The notes under the pieces: generated by a model
Seen by the model: only the letters and a program-made list of their open reading frames with translations
Told to the model about the DNA's origin: nothing
The model's database searches: none
Made by a program: the position numbers and the translations under genes
Shown: one piece after another, positions 1 through 8,249 of the stretch
How positions within the stretch are numbered: the first letter of the stretch is position 1
Layout: the number at the start of each line of letters is the position of its first letter
Assembly (NCBI GenBank): GCA_900498245.1
Contig: LS998015.1
Coordinates: 1,988,717 to 2,045,247, forward strand
DNA length: 56,531 nt
Source: Candidatus Zixiibacteriota bacterium
Lineage (GTDB): Bacteria > Zixibacteria > MSB-5A5 > GN15 > PGXB01
Direction: 5' to 3'

Positions 1-13
1 CGTATACGGATGC

Positions 14-42
14 TTTATAATAAGTTAAAATAATTTAGTCAA
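14..42 (-). promoter_or_regulatory. sigma-70-type promoter reading off the left edge
   Basis: On the - strand there is TTGACT (37-42), a 17-base spacer and TATAAA (14-19). It lies just downstream of the protease gene ending at 58 and points out of the window, so it probably drives a gene beyond the left edge. Predicted by eye from consensus only. Confidence 0.6.
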
Positions 43-60
43 GAAAAAAATGCTTGACTA
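36..60 (-). terminator. hairpin at the 3' end of the dockerin protease gene
   Basis: An 8-bp perfect inverted repeat, TAGTCAAG (36-43) and CTTGACTA (53-60), flanks an A-rich loop. It begins at the stop codon of the gene ending at 58 and is followed on the - strand by an A/T-rich run. It may be a weak terminator. It also overlaps the -35 box of the outward promoter, so an operator role is possible. Confidence 0.4.
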
Positions 61-2082
61 AAAAGGATTGCAGGGCGAACCCAGCGCTCCCCGATACAAG
101 TGATTGATAATCGACGAAAGATCGAGGATATTAATCATCCCATTGCAATTCATATCTCCCGCCGCCGGTACCGGCTGAGGAACTGCGCCCGCATGATACA
201 GAAAATTTATAATATAAGAGACATCCAGAATATTTATTGTTCCGTCGAAATCGGCGTCGCCGTACTGAAGTATGGTTCGAAACGGAACCGAAGCGGTATC
301 GGTGACGGCCGGATCCCCGGTGGACTGGCAGAGCAAATATATCTTGTCTCGGGTTCCCAGAGGCAAACCCGCCGGGGGTCCTAAATTGTAGTTTAATGTC
401 TTTGATTCCCCCACCAGAAGTGACAGCGCTGTATCCAGCGGCGGAACCAGCCACCCCAGTGAATCGTAAACAGTGACGTTGATTATATCGTCAAGAATTC
501 CGGTATTTTGGATATTGTATGACAGCGGCCGCACCGCCCCGCCATACCCAACCGTATCCCCCATCAAAGTCCCGGCGACCGCATAATCTGTTCTTATCCG
601 GGCGGAATAGGCAAAAGGAGCGGCGGTGGTATTAATGGAGGTATTTATAACCACGAGCGTCACCGCATAATAATTCTCGATATTGTTCACGGTAACATCG
701 GCGGTCCAGCCGGATGGATTAAGGGGGATGCTGTCAATTACATGGTTGTTGACGGCTGTCGATTTAATCAAATACGCCGCCCAGGTGCGGCTGTCACTGC
801 AATCGAGAGTAATTTCTAAATCGCCTGTTTCTATCCCGGGCAAAAACTGAATATAGGCCGAGCCGAAACCTGCCGGCGAAACCGGCGAACTGCTCAGATT
901 CACCGGATACGATGAATGGCTCGCGGCTATCGTCATGGCCGGATATGATACGGCCTCGCTGAAATGAAGCCCGTCATTTCTCGATGATGTAATGTAATTC
1001 CAGGTGGTAAATTCCGCGACTCCCCGGGCAAAATTGTAACCCAAAGGCGCCAGGGAATCGTTTGTCGCCTGACCTACTGTCGAATAAATACACCCGCCCC
1101 ATATCTTGCGAACCACCGACGTATCGAACTTTTCCTGAAGATACTTATCCCAAATGAAACTGGCGTAGCAGTGATAAGAATCGTCGGTCAGGGCCGTCTG
1201 GGGCGAACTGAAAAATGTCGGCAAATAATTGTAATTGTCGTTTACGGTATCGTAGACGATATCTTCCATCCAGGTCGAACTTACTTCCATCCACCAGGTC
1301 GCTTCGCTGTAGTCGTAGGCGAATTGCACGGCGTGGAAAAACTCATGAGCAATTGTTACCTTGGCCGCCCCGGCCTGATCGCCATCGGGATCGGTATTCG
1401 GCGGGAATCCCAGAAAATTACGATGAATCGAAATATAACTTGTGGCATCGTTCCAAGGATTCGGACCGTAAGACTCCGGCGCCGTATAACCGTAATAATT
1501 CATTTCTTCGAAATAAATGTCATATCGCGAATCTCCCCCTACGGCTCCATCCGATGGCGGGGCCATATATTGCAGATTGGTCACCTCCGTCCGCCAGGCG
1601 GAATCGCAATAAGAAGCCGCTTTCTCCACATAATCCGGAATGCCGTCGGCGTCCGCATCGGTCGTCGGGACGGCGTTGGGACCGCTAATGTCATAATGAA
1701 GTTTAAAATGGCCGCCCGGCGAATCGAAAGCATAGGCGCCTCCGGGGCGCGTTAAATATTGAGATACTTTCGCCTGCCCATCGGGGGAGAGTTCTTTAAG
1801 ATTGCTCCAGGCTTCCCTGAAAATAGCCGTGGCCGATTTCCCCGGCCCCGATACTGCCGCCGAAATGGCCGATGTCTTATACTGAACCGGGAGTTTTTCC
1901 GGGTCCCGGATTGACATCAATTGATAAATGATCTTGTTCTCATAATCGATCTGCCCCGCTTGATAATCCTTTTCAATTATATCCGCGACCGGCCGAACCG
2001 TCGTCGCCGGCGCTATTGCCGGGAGCATAAGTGCCAATAAAAAAATGATTGCCGTAGCTCTGAAAAATTTCGCACCAAGCAT
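58..2082 (-). CDS. secreted zinc metalloprotease-like protein with doubled dockerin-like tail
   Basis: A 674-residue exported protein, probably a secreted or surface peptidase. Residues 1-27 form a signal peptide. A calcium-type acidic stretch (DADADGIPDYVE) lies near 141-152. The zinc-binding motif HEFFH is at 246-250, followed by the conserved WWMEVSSTWMED region with Glu266 and Glu273 as candidate third ligands. This layout resembles the MXAN_6640-type putative metalloprotease family. The last 67 residues hold two dockerin-like calcium-loop/helix units, both with the NILD signature. The start is supported by GGAG seven bases upstream. It lies 21 bases after a paralogue and is probably co-transcribed with it. 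Family and peptidase activity are inferred from motifs; substrate unknown. Confidence 0.8.
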   Translation of the reverse strand: MLGAKFFRATAIIFLLALMLPAIAPATTVRPVADIIEKDYQAGQIDYENKIIYQLMSIRDPEKLPVQYKTSAISAAVSGPGKSATAIFREAWSNLKELSPDGQAKVSQYLTRPGGAYAFDSPGGHFKLHYDISGPNAVPTTDADADGIPDYVEKAASYCDSAWRTEVTNLQYMAPPSDGAVGGDSRYDIYFEEMNYYGYTAPESYGPNPWNDATSYISIHRNFLGFPPNTDPDGDQAGAAKVTIAHEFFHAVQFAYDYSEATWWMEVSSTWMEDIVYDTVNDNYNYLPTFFSSPQTALTDDSYHCYASFIWDKYLQEKFDTSVVRKIWGGCIYSTVGQATNDSLAPLGYNFARGVAEFTTWNYITSSRNDGLHFSEAVSYPAMTIAASHSSYPVNLSSSPVSPAGFGSAYIQFLPGIETGDLEITLDCSDSRTWAAYLIKSTAVNNHVIDSIPLNPSGWTADVTVNNIENYYAVTLVVINTSINTTAAPFAYSARIRTDYAVAGTLMGDTVGYGGAVRPLSYNIQNTGILDDIINVTVYDSLGWLVPPLDTALSLLVGESKTLNYNLGPPAGLPLGTRDKIYLLCQSTGDPAVTDTASVPFRTILQYGDADFDGTINILDVSYIINFLYHAGAVPQPVPAAGDMNCNGMINILDLSSIINHLYRGALGSPCNPF

Positions 2083-2103
2083 GTTTCACTCCAATGAATT
2101 AAA

Positions 2104-3795
2104 TCAAGGACGGTAGGGACAGGGTGATGGTCCTTCACGATAAAGGTTCTTTATGATATAGCTCACATCAAGAATATTCACGTTACCGCTGCAATTGGCA
2201 TCCCCTATGAAGTAATCATATTTGGGGGGAGTTCCGTATCGGTACAGATAATTTATCAGGTAACTGACATCCAGAATGTTCAGTGAACCGTTGCCGTCCG
2301 CGTCGCCGAAAGGATTTATGGTCGCCGTGAACGAGTATTGATTATTATTCAGCCACTGTGACACAACCGCGGGAACGAAAAGGACCGAATCATAAAGGGC
2401 AATATCATAGATGCCGCAACTGGTTCGTCCCTGAGCGTCCACGGCGCAGCCGGGGTGAACATCGACCGTACTTCCTCTGAAAGCCACATACGAAAAGCCC
2501 CATTCCACCGTATTGGCGCCGTCAAAGCCGATTTTTAAAAGGCCCTCTGAGCCGCTTTCGGGATAGGCCATGATATAATTGGCCGCCAATCCGTCGGGAG
2601 CATAAATCGGGGTGATAGCGGCAAATGGAGCCACCAGAGACCGATCCAGCGGTACCGGAGGATAGTCGGCCGCACTGTCATAAGTGATTCCCCCGGTTCT
2701 CGGCCCGGTAAAATAGTTCCAGACGGTGAATTCCGGGAAGATACCCTTGACCGTCTTTCCCAGCGGCGCCAGCGACGAATCTATTGATGCCAGAATGGAA
2801 TAGAACCGCTGCCTTTCCGCGATGGTCCGGAGAATGTTAAGACTGAATTTCGCTGCCAGATACTGGGGCCAAATGAAAGCACTGTACATGTGATAGCCGC
2901 CGGCCGTCAAAAAAGTATCGGGATAATTGAAAAATGTCGGCAAATAACCATAATTGTCATTTACTTCGGGATACGAAACCTCTTCAAAATAAGTCGCCGC
3001 GCTCTCGCGCCACCAGGCCTCCATATTGGCATTATATGCCATCTGCGTGGCATGATAATATTCATGCGCGCAAGTCACTTTCTGGGCGCCGATAACATCC
3101 CCTTCCGGATCATCGTTGGGCGGAAAATTGACGAAATTACAGTGAATCTGAATATATGAACTGTAATCTTCCCAGGCCGAATCGCCCGGGCTTTCTTGAA
3201 CCGTTATGCCATAGGCGGCTATTTTCAGCAAATAGACATCATATAAGGAATCATTGTCGCGCGGGTGCGGCAGGTAGCCGAGCGTGGTGTGATAAAAATG
3301 ATAAACGCTGTCCATGTACTGGCCGATCCGCTCCACGTAATCGGGAATATTATTCAGATTAAGATCTTCGAGAGGGACCGCATCATTTCCGGAACGGCTG
3401 TAATGTATGGCGAAAGCATGTGACGGGGATATATATGTTGAATCCAGATTCGGCCGCGCCAGATATTGAGTGGCCAGGGCCTGCTGATCGCCCGTCAAAA
3501 TCCTCCAGTTGGCCAGGGCTTCTTCGACATACGGGGTCCCGCATTTGACAATCTCAGGAAGAGACGAGGCCAGACTCGACGGCAAATCCTGCGGCGCCAT
3601 GACCGCCTGAAGCTCGCGAAATATTTTATCGCCGAGTGTCAACTTGCCGTCACTGTATGCTTTTTCGATAAGAGCGATTGAACCGTTGGCCTTATAATCC
3701 GCCGGACGGCTGTTCGCCAGAACGGAGCCCGCTGACAGACAGGTCAAAGCAAGGCCTAAAAGTACTCCCCAAACCCCTATTTTGCTCGTATTCAT
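2104..3795 (-). CDS. secreted zinc metalloprotease-like protein with doubled dockerin-like tail (paralogue)
   Basis: Same architecture as the downstream neighbour: signal peptide (about 1-28), zinc motif HEYYH at 244-248, a following WWRESAATYFEE segment with Glu264 as candidate ligand, and a 67-residue C-terminal tail with two dockerin-like units (NILDVSY twice). The ATG at 3795 is chosen over an upstream in-frame start at 3855 because AGGAAGG stands just before it and a signal peptide begins there. That gives 563 residues. The pair (2104 and 58) looks like a tandem duplication that has diverged. In the dockerin tail each loop reads GDAxxxGxxN, which fits calcium binding. A peptidase role is inferred; no cohesin partner is visible in the window. 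Confidence 0.8.
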   Translation of the reverse strand: MNTSKIGVWGVLLGLALTCLSAGSVLANSRPADYKANGSIALIEKAYSDGKLTLGDKIFRELQAVMAPQDLPSSLASSLPEIVKCGTPYVEEALANWRILTGDQQALATQYLARPNLDSTYISPSHAFAIHYSRSGNDAVPLEDLNLNNIPDYVERIGQYMDSVYHFYHTTLGYLPHPRDNDSLYDVYLLKIAAYGITVQESPGDSAWEDYSSYIQIHCNFVNFPPNDDPEGDVIGAQKVTCAHEYYHATQMAYNANMEAWWRESAATYFEEVSYPEVNDNYGYLPTFFNYPDTFLTAGGYHMYSAFIWPQYLAAKFSLNILRTIAERQRFYSILASIDSSLAPLGKTVKGIFPEFTVWNYFTGPRTGGITYDSAADYPPVPLDRSLVAPFAAITPIYAPDGLAANYIMAYPESGSEGLLKIGFDGANTVEWGFSYVAFRGSTVDVHPGCAVDAQGRTSCGIYDIALYDSVLFVPAVVSQWLNNNQYSFTATINPFGDADGNGSLNILDVSYLINYLYRYGTPPKYDYFIGDANCSGNVNILDVSYIIKNLYREGPSPCPYRP

Positions 3796-3880
3796 ATCCT
3801 TCCTGCCGGAATCGGGCAAGACATTTCCGGCGCAATAAGGCAAGAAATATTCCAAATAAATTTACCTAAAAAGCCATTAT

Positions 3881-3886
3881 TGTCAA
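3881..3886 (-). promoter_or_regulatory. candidate -35 box for the protease pair
   Basis: A perfect TTGACA on the - strand about 90 bases upstream of the 3795 start. The matching -10 region is poor (AAATTT at 17-base spacing), so only the -35 element is well supported. Confidence 0.3.
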
Positions 3887-3943
3887 GCATAATATTTCCG
3901 CAAGATGTTGTTTTTCCTAAAGTTACGTAAATCATGACAAAAG

Positions 3944-5536
3944 TTATTGGAGATATTGTCCCAGGGCCATGGAAATCTGCCAGGTCTTAAGGCGGCCCGC
4001 ATAGGCGACATCGATTCTAAACACATCGGCGTCAGAGACTTTCTCCGTTCCCAATCTTAACCCGACTCCCGTGGACCAGAGAAATTCGCGGCTGTTAAAT
4101 CTCTCTTCCAGACGCCGGCTTTGCCCGAAATCAAAAAATTGGACCGCTCCGACATTGACGGAAAGCAGCGATATTCCGGTGAAGAGGCGATTTTCAAAAT
4201 TGCAGCGGAGCAATTTTTCGCCGCTGTCAAAGTTCTCGGGATACCCTCTTATGCCGTTATTTTCTCCCAAAAAGAGGGTGTTAATCCGATCAATCCTCAT
4301 ATCCTCCCCGTAAGTTGCGAAAAGAACCGGCGTAATCCAGGAAAGACCGTTGTTATAATATCTTATCGAAATATTGAAGGCTTTTCTGAAGAATAAATTT
4401 CGGTCGAACCAGACCTGTCGGTTTAGATTTAGAAAGAAGAGACTGCTCCCCTGATGGGAAGCGAAATTCAGGCCGACACTTAAAGTCCGGTAAATTTGAC
4501 GGTCGCGGCGGGGATCATAGGCCCATCCCAGCGCCAGGTTCATGCCGTTTGTCAGTCCGATATCCTCCGGCCGCATAAAAGTATTTATATGGGTCGTCCT
4601 TATATAATATATGCTTGAAATCGAGAAGGACGGGGTCAGTAGATGATATATGCTGTCCTGAGGAAATTCAACGCCGCCTCCCGACAGGTCCAGAATCCGA
4701 TGATCATTGTAATAATAATTGAACCCAATCTGCACTTTATCGTTATACGTCCCGGTCCGAAAGGCGGAACTCAGCGTCACTTCCTTTCCTTTCACATAAT
4801 TTTGCGCGATTATATCGCCGTGGCTGTAATATCTTTCCCGGCGATAAATCGAGGTGTAATCGGCGCCGTAATAGAAGCGGGAGGTAAGGGCATAAAGCGG
4901 CTTGGTGAAAGTGATGCTCTTTCTCCCCACTTCGGGATGATTACTCGAAAACAGGTCAAACCGGAGCCAGGTACCGAATAACCGCCTTTCGGTGAAAGCC
5001 ACTTCGTTATAATCCTCGACATTCTGACGGATATAATACTTGAGGGAAACAAACTGTCCCCGGCCGAGGAAATTTGACTCCACCAGGCGAAGTTCTACGA
5101 TATTCCGGCCCGAGGCTCGGCTGAAGGCCGGCCCCCCGACAAAAGTCCACCTATCGGTCGTGGTGACTCTCAGAATCGCTTCTCCGGATGGAGACTTAAT
5201 CAGTTCCACCCGGGCATCCCAGATGAAAGGGAGCGAGCGGAGATTTCGCTCGGTTTCATCGGCCAACTGCTTGGAATAAAGATCCCCCTTTTTCAAAAGC
5301 AGTTCCCGCGCGATCACAAATTTTCTGGTCTTAATATGGAATTTGTTGGCCAGTTTGAATATGAAATATTTATATACCGAGGAATCGGTGTTGTAAATAT
5401 TGCGATTTATGATTTCCACGGAATCGATCCGCGGCCCTTCGCGGATAAGATTATCCTCAATTTTGGAACCGTATGAAAGAACCGGCAAAGAAATCATTGT
5501 GAGGAAAAAGAAGAATTTCAAATGAGATCGCTTCAT
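3944..5536 (-). CDS. POTRA-containing BamA/TamA-like outer-membrane beta-barrel protein
   Basis: A 530-residue protein of the Omp85 (surface antigen D15) type. A signal peptide covers roughly residues 1-22. A POTRA-like domain follows (about 35-125), starting with the typical RIDSVEIINRNIYNTD and containing the ELLLKKGDLYS and DARVEL segments. The rest is alternating aromatic/polar strands of a 16-strand-type barrel, with the internal GENNGIRGY motif characteristic of the L6-loop region (RGY in place of the usual [VI]RG[FY]). It has only about one POTRA, so it is shorter than true BamA (about 800 residues) and is more likely a specialised relative than the essential assembly factor. No good ribosome site or promoter was seen directly upstream, so it may be transcribed with the rhodanese/MauE pair. 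Confidence 0.8.
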   Translation of the reverse strand: MKRSHLKFFFFLTMISLPVLSYGSKIEDNLIREGPRIDSVEIINRNIYNTDSSVYKYFIFKLANKFHIKTRKFVIARELLLKKGDLYSKQLADETERNLRSLPFIWDARVELIKSPSGEAILRVTTTDRWTFVGGPAFSRASGRNIVELRLVESNFLGRGQFVSLKYYIRQNVEDYNEVAFTERRLFGTWLRFDLFSSNHPEVGRKSITFTKPLYALTSRFYYGADYTSIYRRERYYSHGDIIAQNYVKGKEVTLSSAFRTGTYNDKVQIGFNYYYNDHRILDLSGGGVEFPQDSIYHLLTPSFSISSIYYIRTTHINTFMRPEDIGLTNGMNLALGWAYDPRRDRQIYRTLSVGLNFASHQGSSLFFLNLNRQVWFDRNLFFRKAFNISIRYYNNGLSWITPVLFATYGEDMRIDRINTLFLGENNGIRGYPENFDSGEKLLRCNFENRLFTGISLLSVNVGAVQFFDFGQSRRLEERFNSREFLWSTGVGLRLGTEKVSDADVFRIDVAYAGRLKTWQISMALGQYLQ

Positions 5537-5675
5537 CCCGAAATTCTGCTTTTCCTGAAGATTCTCAAATCAGGCTCGCTTTCAAACCGATTCGCATTGC
5601 CCGAACATGATAATCAAACGGTTGGTCAAATTCAAAACAATATTGCCCTCTTGCGCGCTTCAGGGAGAGTCTTTT

Positions 5676-6131
5676 TCAGGATTTCATAAGGGAGAAACGC
5701 CGGGAGCGGCTGAACAGAAGATATAACGCCAATATCAAAAGCCCGGCATCGCGGAGAAGCAGATCGATAATCCCCCCTTTGGCCTTACTGCTGACCGTGA
5801 AACAGCCGCACTCGATGTCGACCCCTCGAAAGAGGTTGACACTCAAGGCGATGATGAAACTCAGGATGAGCAGATTGGCGAGCAAGACGCCTCCGGGACG
5901 GAAGACGCCCAGGATGAGGGTCGCACCGCAAATAATCTCCACCCAGGGCATAACTATAGCGAAAAGGTTTATCAGCGATGTCGGCAAAAGATGATAATTA
6001 TAAACTATGCGCGCAAACTGAGCCGGGTTGGCCACTTTGTCGATCGCCGCATAGATGAATATGACGCCTACAAAAAGCCGTATTACCAGATTCAGATAAT
6101 CATTATCAAAAAATTTTCTATTGTCAGCCAT
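5676..6131 (-). CDS. MauE/DoxX-family membrane protein
   Basis: A 151-residue protein with four predicted membrane helices. It carries the family-typical loop GVDIECGCFTVSS with a CxC motif between helices three and four. MauE/DoxX-type proteins are linked to periplasmic thiol or sulfur redox chemistry. It starts one base after the rhodanese stop codon (TGA at 6133-6135, ATG at 6131), so the two are one transcription unit. The pairing with a rhodanese suggests a joint role in sulfur or thiol handling in the envelope. This is inference from family and neighbourhood; no substrate can be read. Confidence 0.8.
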   Translation of the reverse strand: MADNRKFFDNDYLNLVIRLFVGVIFIYAAIDKVANPAQFARIVYNYHLLPTSLINLFAIVMPWVEIICGATLILGVFRPGGVLLANLLILSFIIALSVNLFRGVDIECGCFTVSSKAKGGIIDLLLRDAGLLILALYLLFSRSRRFSLMKS

Positions 6132-6132
6132 A

Positions 6133-6630
6133 TCAGACCCCCTTCTCTATCGGAAGGCCCGCTTTTTCCCACTCTCGCCAGCCGCCGTAAAAGATATAAA
6201 TTCGCGAGAAGCCCCGGTTGGCCATTTCCCGACCCAGCATCAATGACAGTTCGCATTCCTCCCCGGAACAATAAATAACTACTTCCCTGTCCTTCGCGAC
6301 CCCCGTCATGACTTTATCCCAGAAATCATCGAAATAATCAAACGGCAAATTAATCGCCCCTCGAATATGCCCGGCGTCATAATCGGCGGTGTCGCGGGCA
6401 TCCAGAATCATGACCCCCGGAGTTTGAAATTTGGCGGCCGCCTCATCGAGCGAAATGAAAGGAGGATCCCCGGGTTGCGCCGAAGGCGGCACGATCACGG
6501 AGTCCGATCCCGAAATCGACGGCCAATTCCCTCTGATCGGAATGCCCCGGCCGGAAAATCTATTGGCTCCGAATGCGAAAATTACAGATATCAAAATAAG
6601 CAATATTGCCTGCAGAATGCGTGATCTCAT
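6133..6630 (-). CDS. membrane-anchored rhodanese-like protein
   Basis: A 165-residue protein with one N-terminal hydrophobic segment (about 5-22) and a single rhodanese domain (about 58-160). The LDARDTADYDAGHIRGAINLP signature region is present, and the active-site loop reads YCSGEEC with the catalytic cysteine first. Rhodaneses transfer sulfane sulfur through that cysteine. The C-terminal YGGWREWEKAGLPIE is the usual end of the fold. The anchor suggests it faces the periplasm. It is first in a two-gene unit with the MauE-like protein and has a plausible promoter upstream. Confidence 0.88.
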   Translation of the reverse strand: MRSRILQAILLILISVIFAFGANRFSGRGIPIRGNWPSISGSDSVIVPPSAQPGDPPFISLDEAAAKFQTPGVMILDARDTADYDAGHIRGAINLPFDYFDDFWDKVMTGVAKDREVVIYCSGEECELSLMLGREMANRGFSRIYIFYGGWREWEKAGLPIEKGV

Positions 6631-6686
6631 GTTAATCCTTCTACAATTATGACCGCCACCGGTTTATATTTAATCACAGAATATCT

Positions 6687-6715
6687 AATATCTTTTAATA
6701 CGGCAGGATTGTCAA
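6687..6715 (-). promoter_or_regulatory. predicted promoter of the rhodanese-MauE unit
   Basis: TTGACA (6710-6715), a 17-base spacer and GATATT (6687-6692) on the - strand. The -35 is perfect and the -10 matches 4 of 6. A start site near 6680 would leave a leader of about 50 bases. Confidence 0.5.
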
Positions 6716-6782
6716 TTAAATTAGGGCTCCTGCCGCTTTATCGAGAAGCGCTTCGGCGCCACCCCGCACCCCCATAAGAAGA

Positions 6783-6805
6783 AGGGCCGGCTTAGGGCCG
6801 GCCCT
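6783..6805 (-). terminator. rho-independent-type hairpin downstream of the small gene at 6862
   Basis: A perfect 9-bp stem AGGGCCGGC / GCCGGCCCT with a 5-base loop, followed on the - strand by TCTTCTT. The U tract is interrupted, so strength is uncertain. It sits 57 bases after the stop of the small gene. Confidence 0.55.
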
Positions 6806-6861
6806 GAAATCGACAGAATTGAACTCCAACCTATTAATTCGCTTCGCGGCTCTTATCTTTA

Positions 6862-7062
6862 CTATGCGGTCTCCATCGGCTCAATTAAATCGGAGCGCGT
6901 AATCTTCTCCAATTTTATTGCCAGAAGGCTGAATTCTCCCTTCAGAATGTGTCCTGCAACATTCGCAAATTTGTCCGGGTTCAATCCTTGCAGTCCGTAT
7001 GGATGCCAACAGTCTTTAATGATAACTCTGGCATACCTGCTTGCTTCTTTTCTCGCGGGCAT
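6862..7062 (-). CDS. small protein of unknown function
   Basis: A 66-residue basic protein beginning MPARKEASRYARVII. The ATG at 7062 is preceded by GGGGGAAG, a fair ribosome site. A longer frame starting at TTG 7158 (98 residues) is open too, but that TTG has no ribosome site in front of it. The only strong AAGGAGGTG (7144-7152) lies inside the longer frame, with no start codon at a proper distance. I do not recognise a family. The sequence has no signal peptide or membrane segment. It is followed by a hairpin terminator, which supports a real transcript. The base composition here is more A/T-rich than that of the neighbours. Confidence 0.45.
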   Translation of the reverse strand: MPARKEASRYARVIIKDCWHPYGLQGLNPDKFANVAGHILKGEFSLLAIKLEKITRSDLIEPMETA

Positions 7063-7269
7063 ATCTTCCCCCGATAGCCAAAAGGTCCTAAAAAGAAATG
7101 TACGGCGGGCTAATTTAGGGGCATACGGTGATGATTGTGCTCTTTCACCTCCTTCCAATACTTTCAGTAGGCATGAAGGGTACTCAATATGTGAGGTATC
7201 TAATATCTCTAACTGCTATACGGCGGTAAATAGCGGTATAATAATAATTTCTTCCATATATAATGGCAT

Positions 7270-7605
7270 TTAACATACAGGATTATGATTTAACACAATT
7301 CGCAACCTGTTGACCGCACGCTTCTTATAAATATTGACGACCTGCTGTTTGACACCCAAAATTCTGCCGATTTCCCCCTCTTTTTTCCCAACAAGATATA
7401 ATTTCAACACTTCTTTCTGCCGTTTCGATAGGGTATGATTTATATGCCAGATTATCCTGCGACGCATCCGATCCATCGAATCCTGGGATCCATCATCACT
7501 CCGGGCCGATTGATAGGGCGCCCGTTCATTCGGAAATGATTCCAGAATAAGACGGTCAACCAGCACCTCGACAAAGACAATCCTGGGACGGTTAGTCTTC
7601 GGCAT
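7270..7605 (-). CDS. small helix-turn-helix protein, sigma region 4-like
   Basis: A 111-residue protein whose C-terminal half (about 55-108) is a helix-turn-helix of the sigma-70 region 4/LuxR type. LSKRQKEVLKLYLVGKKEGE leads into GRILGVKQQVVNIYKKRAVN and then RLR. The N-terminal half is unrecognised and has no sigma region 2, so it cannot act as a complete sigma factor. It is more likely a stand-alone DNA-binding regulator or an anti-sigma-type partner. It follows the 187-residue membrane protein by 15 bases and is probably co-transcribed with it. No clear ribosome site was seen. Target genes unknown. Confidence 0.7.
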   Translation of the reverse strand: MPKTNRPRIVFVEVLVDRLILESFPNERAPYQSARSDDGSQDSMDRMRRRIIWHINHTLSKRQKEVLKLYLVGKKEGEIGRILGVKQQVVNIYKKRAVNRLRIVLNHNPVC

Positions 7606-7620
7606 GGAATAAAAATGTTC

Positions 7621-8184
7621 CTATTTCTTAATATAACGCGGTAAGGAATCCAGTTTAAAGCCGTATTTTTTTGACAGATCCAGGGTCAACCTGCCGACAG
7701 CGGCCGCCCGGTCCATTGGCCCGTAATCAGGCGGAATAGCCGCCACCAGAGAATCATATTCGTTCATCAGGGCCGTCCGCAAAGAATCTTTGCGGAGTCT
7801 TTCCTCTCTTTTAAGTACAGCCTGCAGGGTATCGGTCACGGCCCGGTAGCGCATAACCACTTCGTCGCTATCGGCCGCTGAAAAATCACCCCTTAAGGAA
7901 TCAAGACCGTCTTTGCCTCCACCGGCCGCCATAAATATCTGGTTCAGGCGCTCCATTCGCGATTCATAATAGTTCCGCAGCAATCTTAATGAATCCGACA
8001 GGATACGGACCGAGTCGGACGAGATCATAGTCCCGTCCGCCGCCGGGGACTTCAGGGCGGTTATACCCGCCGGCGGCTTGTCGCCTGATACATTGCCGGA
8101 AAGCGTCGATTTAAGCACCGAGATTCCGATCAGAACCAGGGTAAGAACGATCGCCAGCAATATTTTAAACGATGTTCGCGCCAT
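7621..8184 (-). CDS. membrane-anchored protein of unknown function
   Basis: A 187-residue protein with one N-terminal hydrophobic segment (about 8-26). The remainder is soluble and largely helical, rich in Ser/Asp/Leu/Arg with heptad-like spacing (DSVRILSDSLRLLRNYYESR), so a periplasmic coiled coil is likely. No family recognised. Its ATG lies directly against the eight-T tract of the terminator hairpin of the upstream cupredoxin gene. Expression therefore depends on readthrough or on a promoter inside that gene. There is no ordinary ribosome site; only a GGG in the hairpin's 3' arm sits at a workable distance. Confidence 0.65.
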   Translation of the reverse strand: MARTSFKILLAIVLTLVLIGISVLKSTLSGNVSGDKPPAGITALKSPAADGTMISSDSVRILSDSLRLLRNYYESRMERLNQIFMAAGGGKDGLDSLRGDFSAADSDEVVMRYRAVTDTLQAVLKREERLRKDSLRTALMNEYDSLVAAIPPDYGPMDRAAAVGRLTLDLSKKYGFKLDSLPRYIKK

Positions 8185-8220
8185 AAAAAAAAGCCCATCT
8201 TCTTTTCCAGGAAGATAGGC
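8185..8220 (-). terminator. strong rho-independent terminator after the cupredoxin gene
   Basis: A 10-bp stem (arms 8193-8202 and 8211-8220, one G-T pair) with an 8-base loop, followed on the - strand by eight Ts (8185-8192). It starts 30 bases after the cupredoxin stop codon and ends exactly at the ATG of the next gene, an attenuator-like placement. Confidence 0.85.
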
Positions 8221-8249
8221 CTGTCAAATTCCTCTGTCAATGGCAAAAT

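Noticed and set aside
1171-1755. Long + strand open frames over the protease genes (for example 1171-1755, 1215-1688)
   Set aside because: They lie antisense to a gene with clear domains, have no ribosome sites, and their Arg/Ile-rich composition is that of a frame shadow.
7063-7158. N-terminal extension of the small protein gene to TTG 7158
   Set aside because: The strong AAGGAGGTG lies inside the extension, not in front of a usable start. The ATG at 7062 has its own ribosome site.
7202-7262. Inverted repeat around CTGCTAT / ATAGCGG
   Set aside because: Imperfect, A/T-rich and close to chance expectation; no link to a start or end of a gene.
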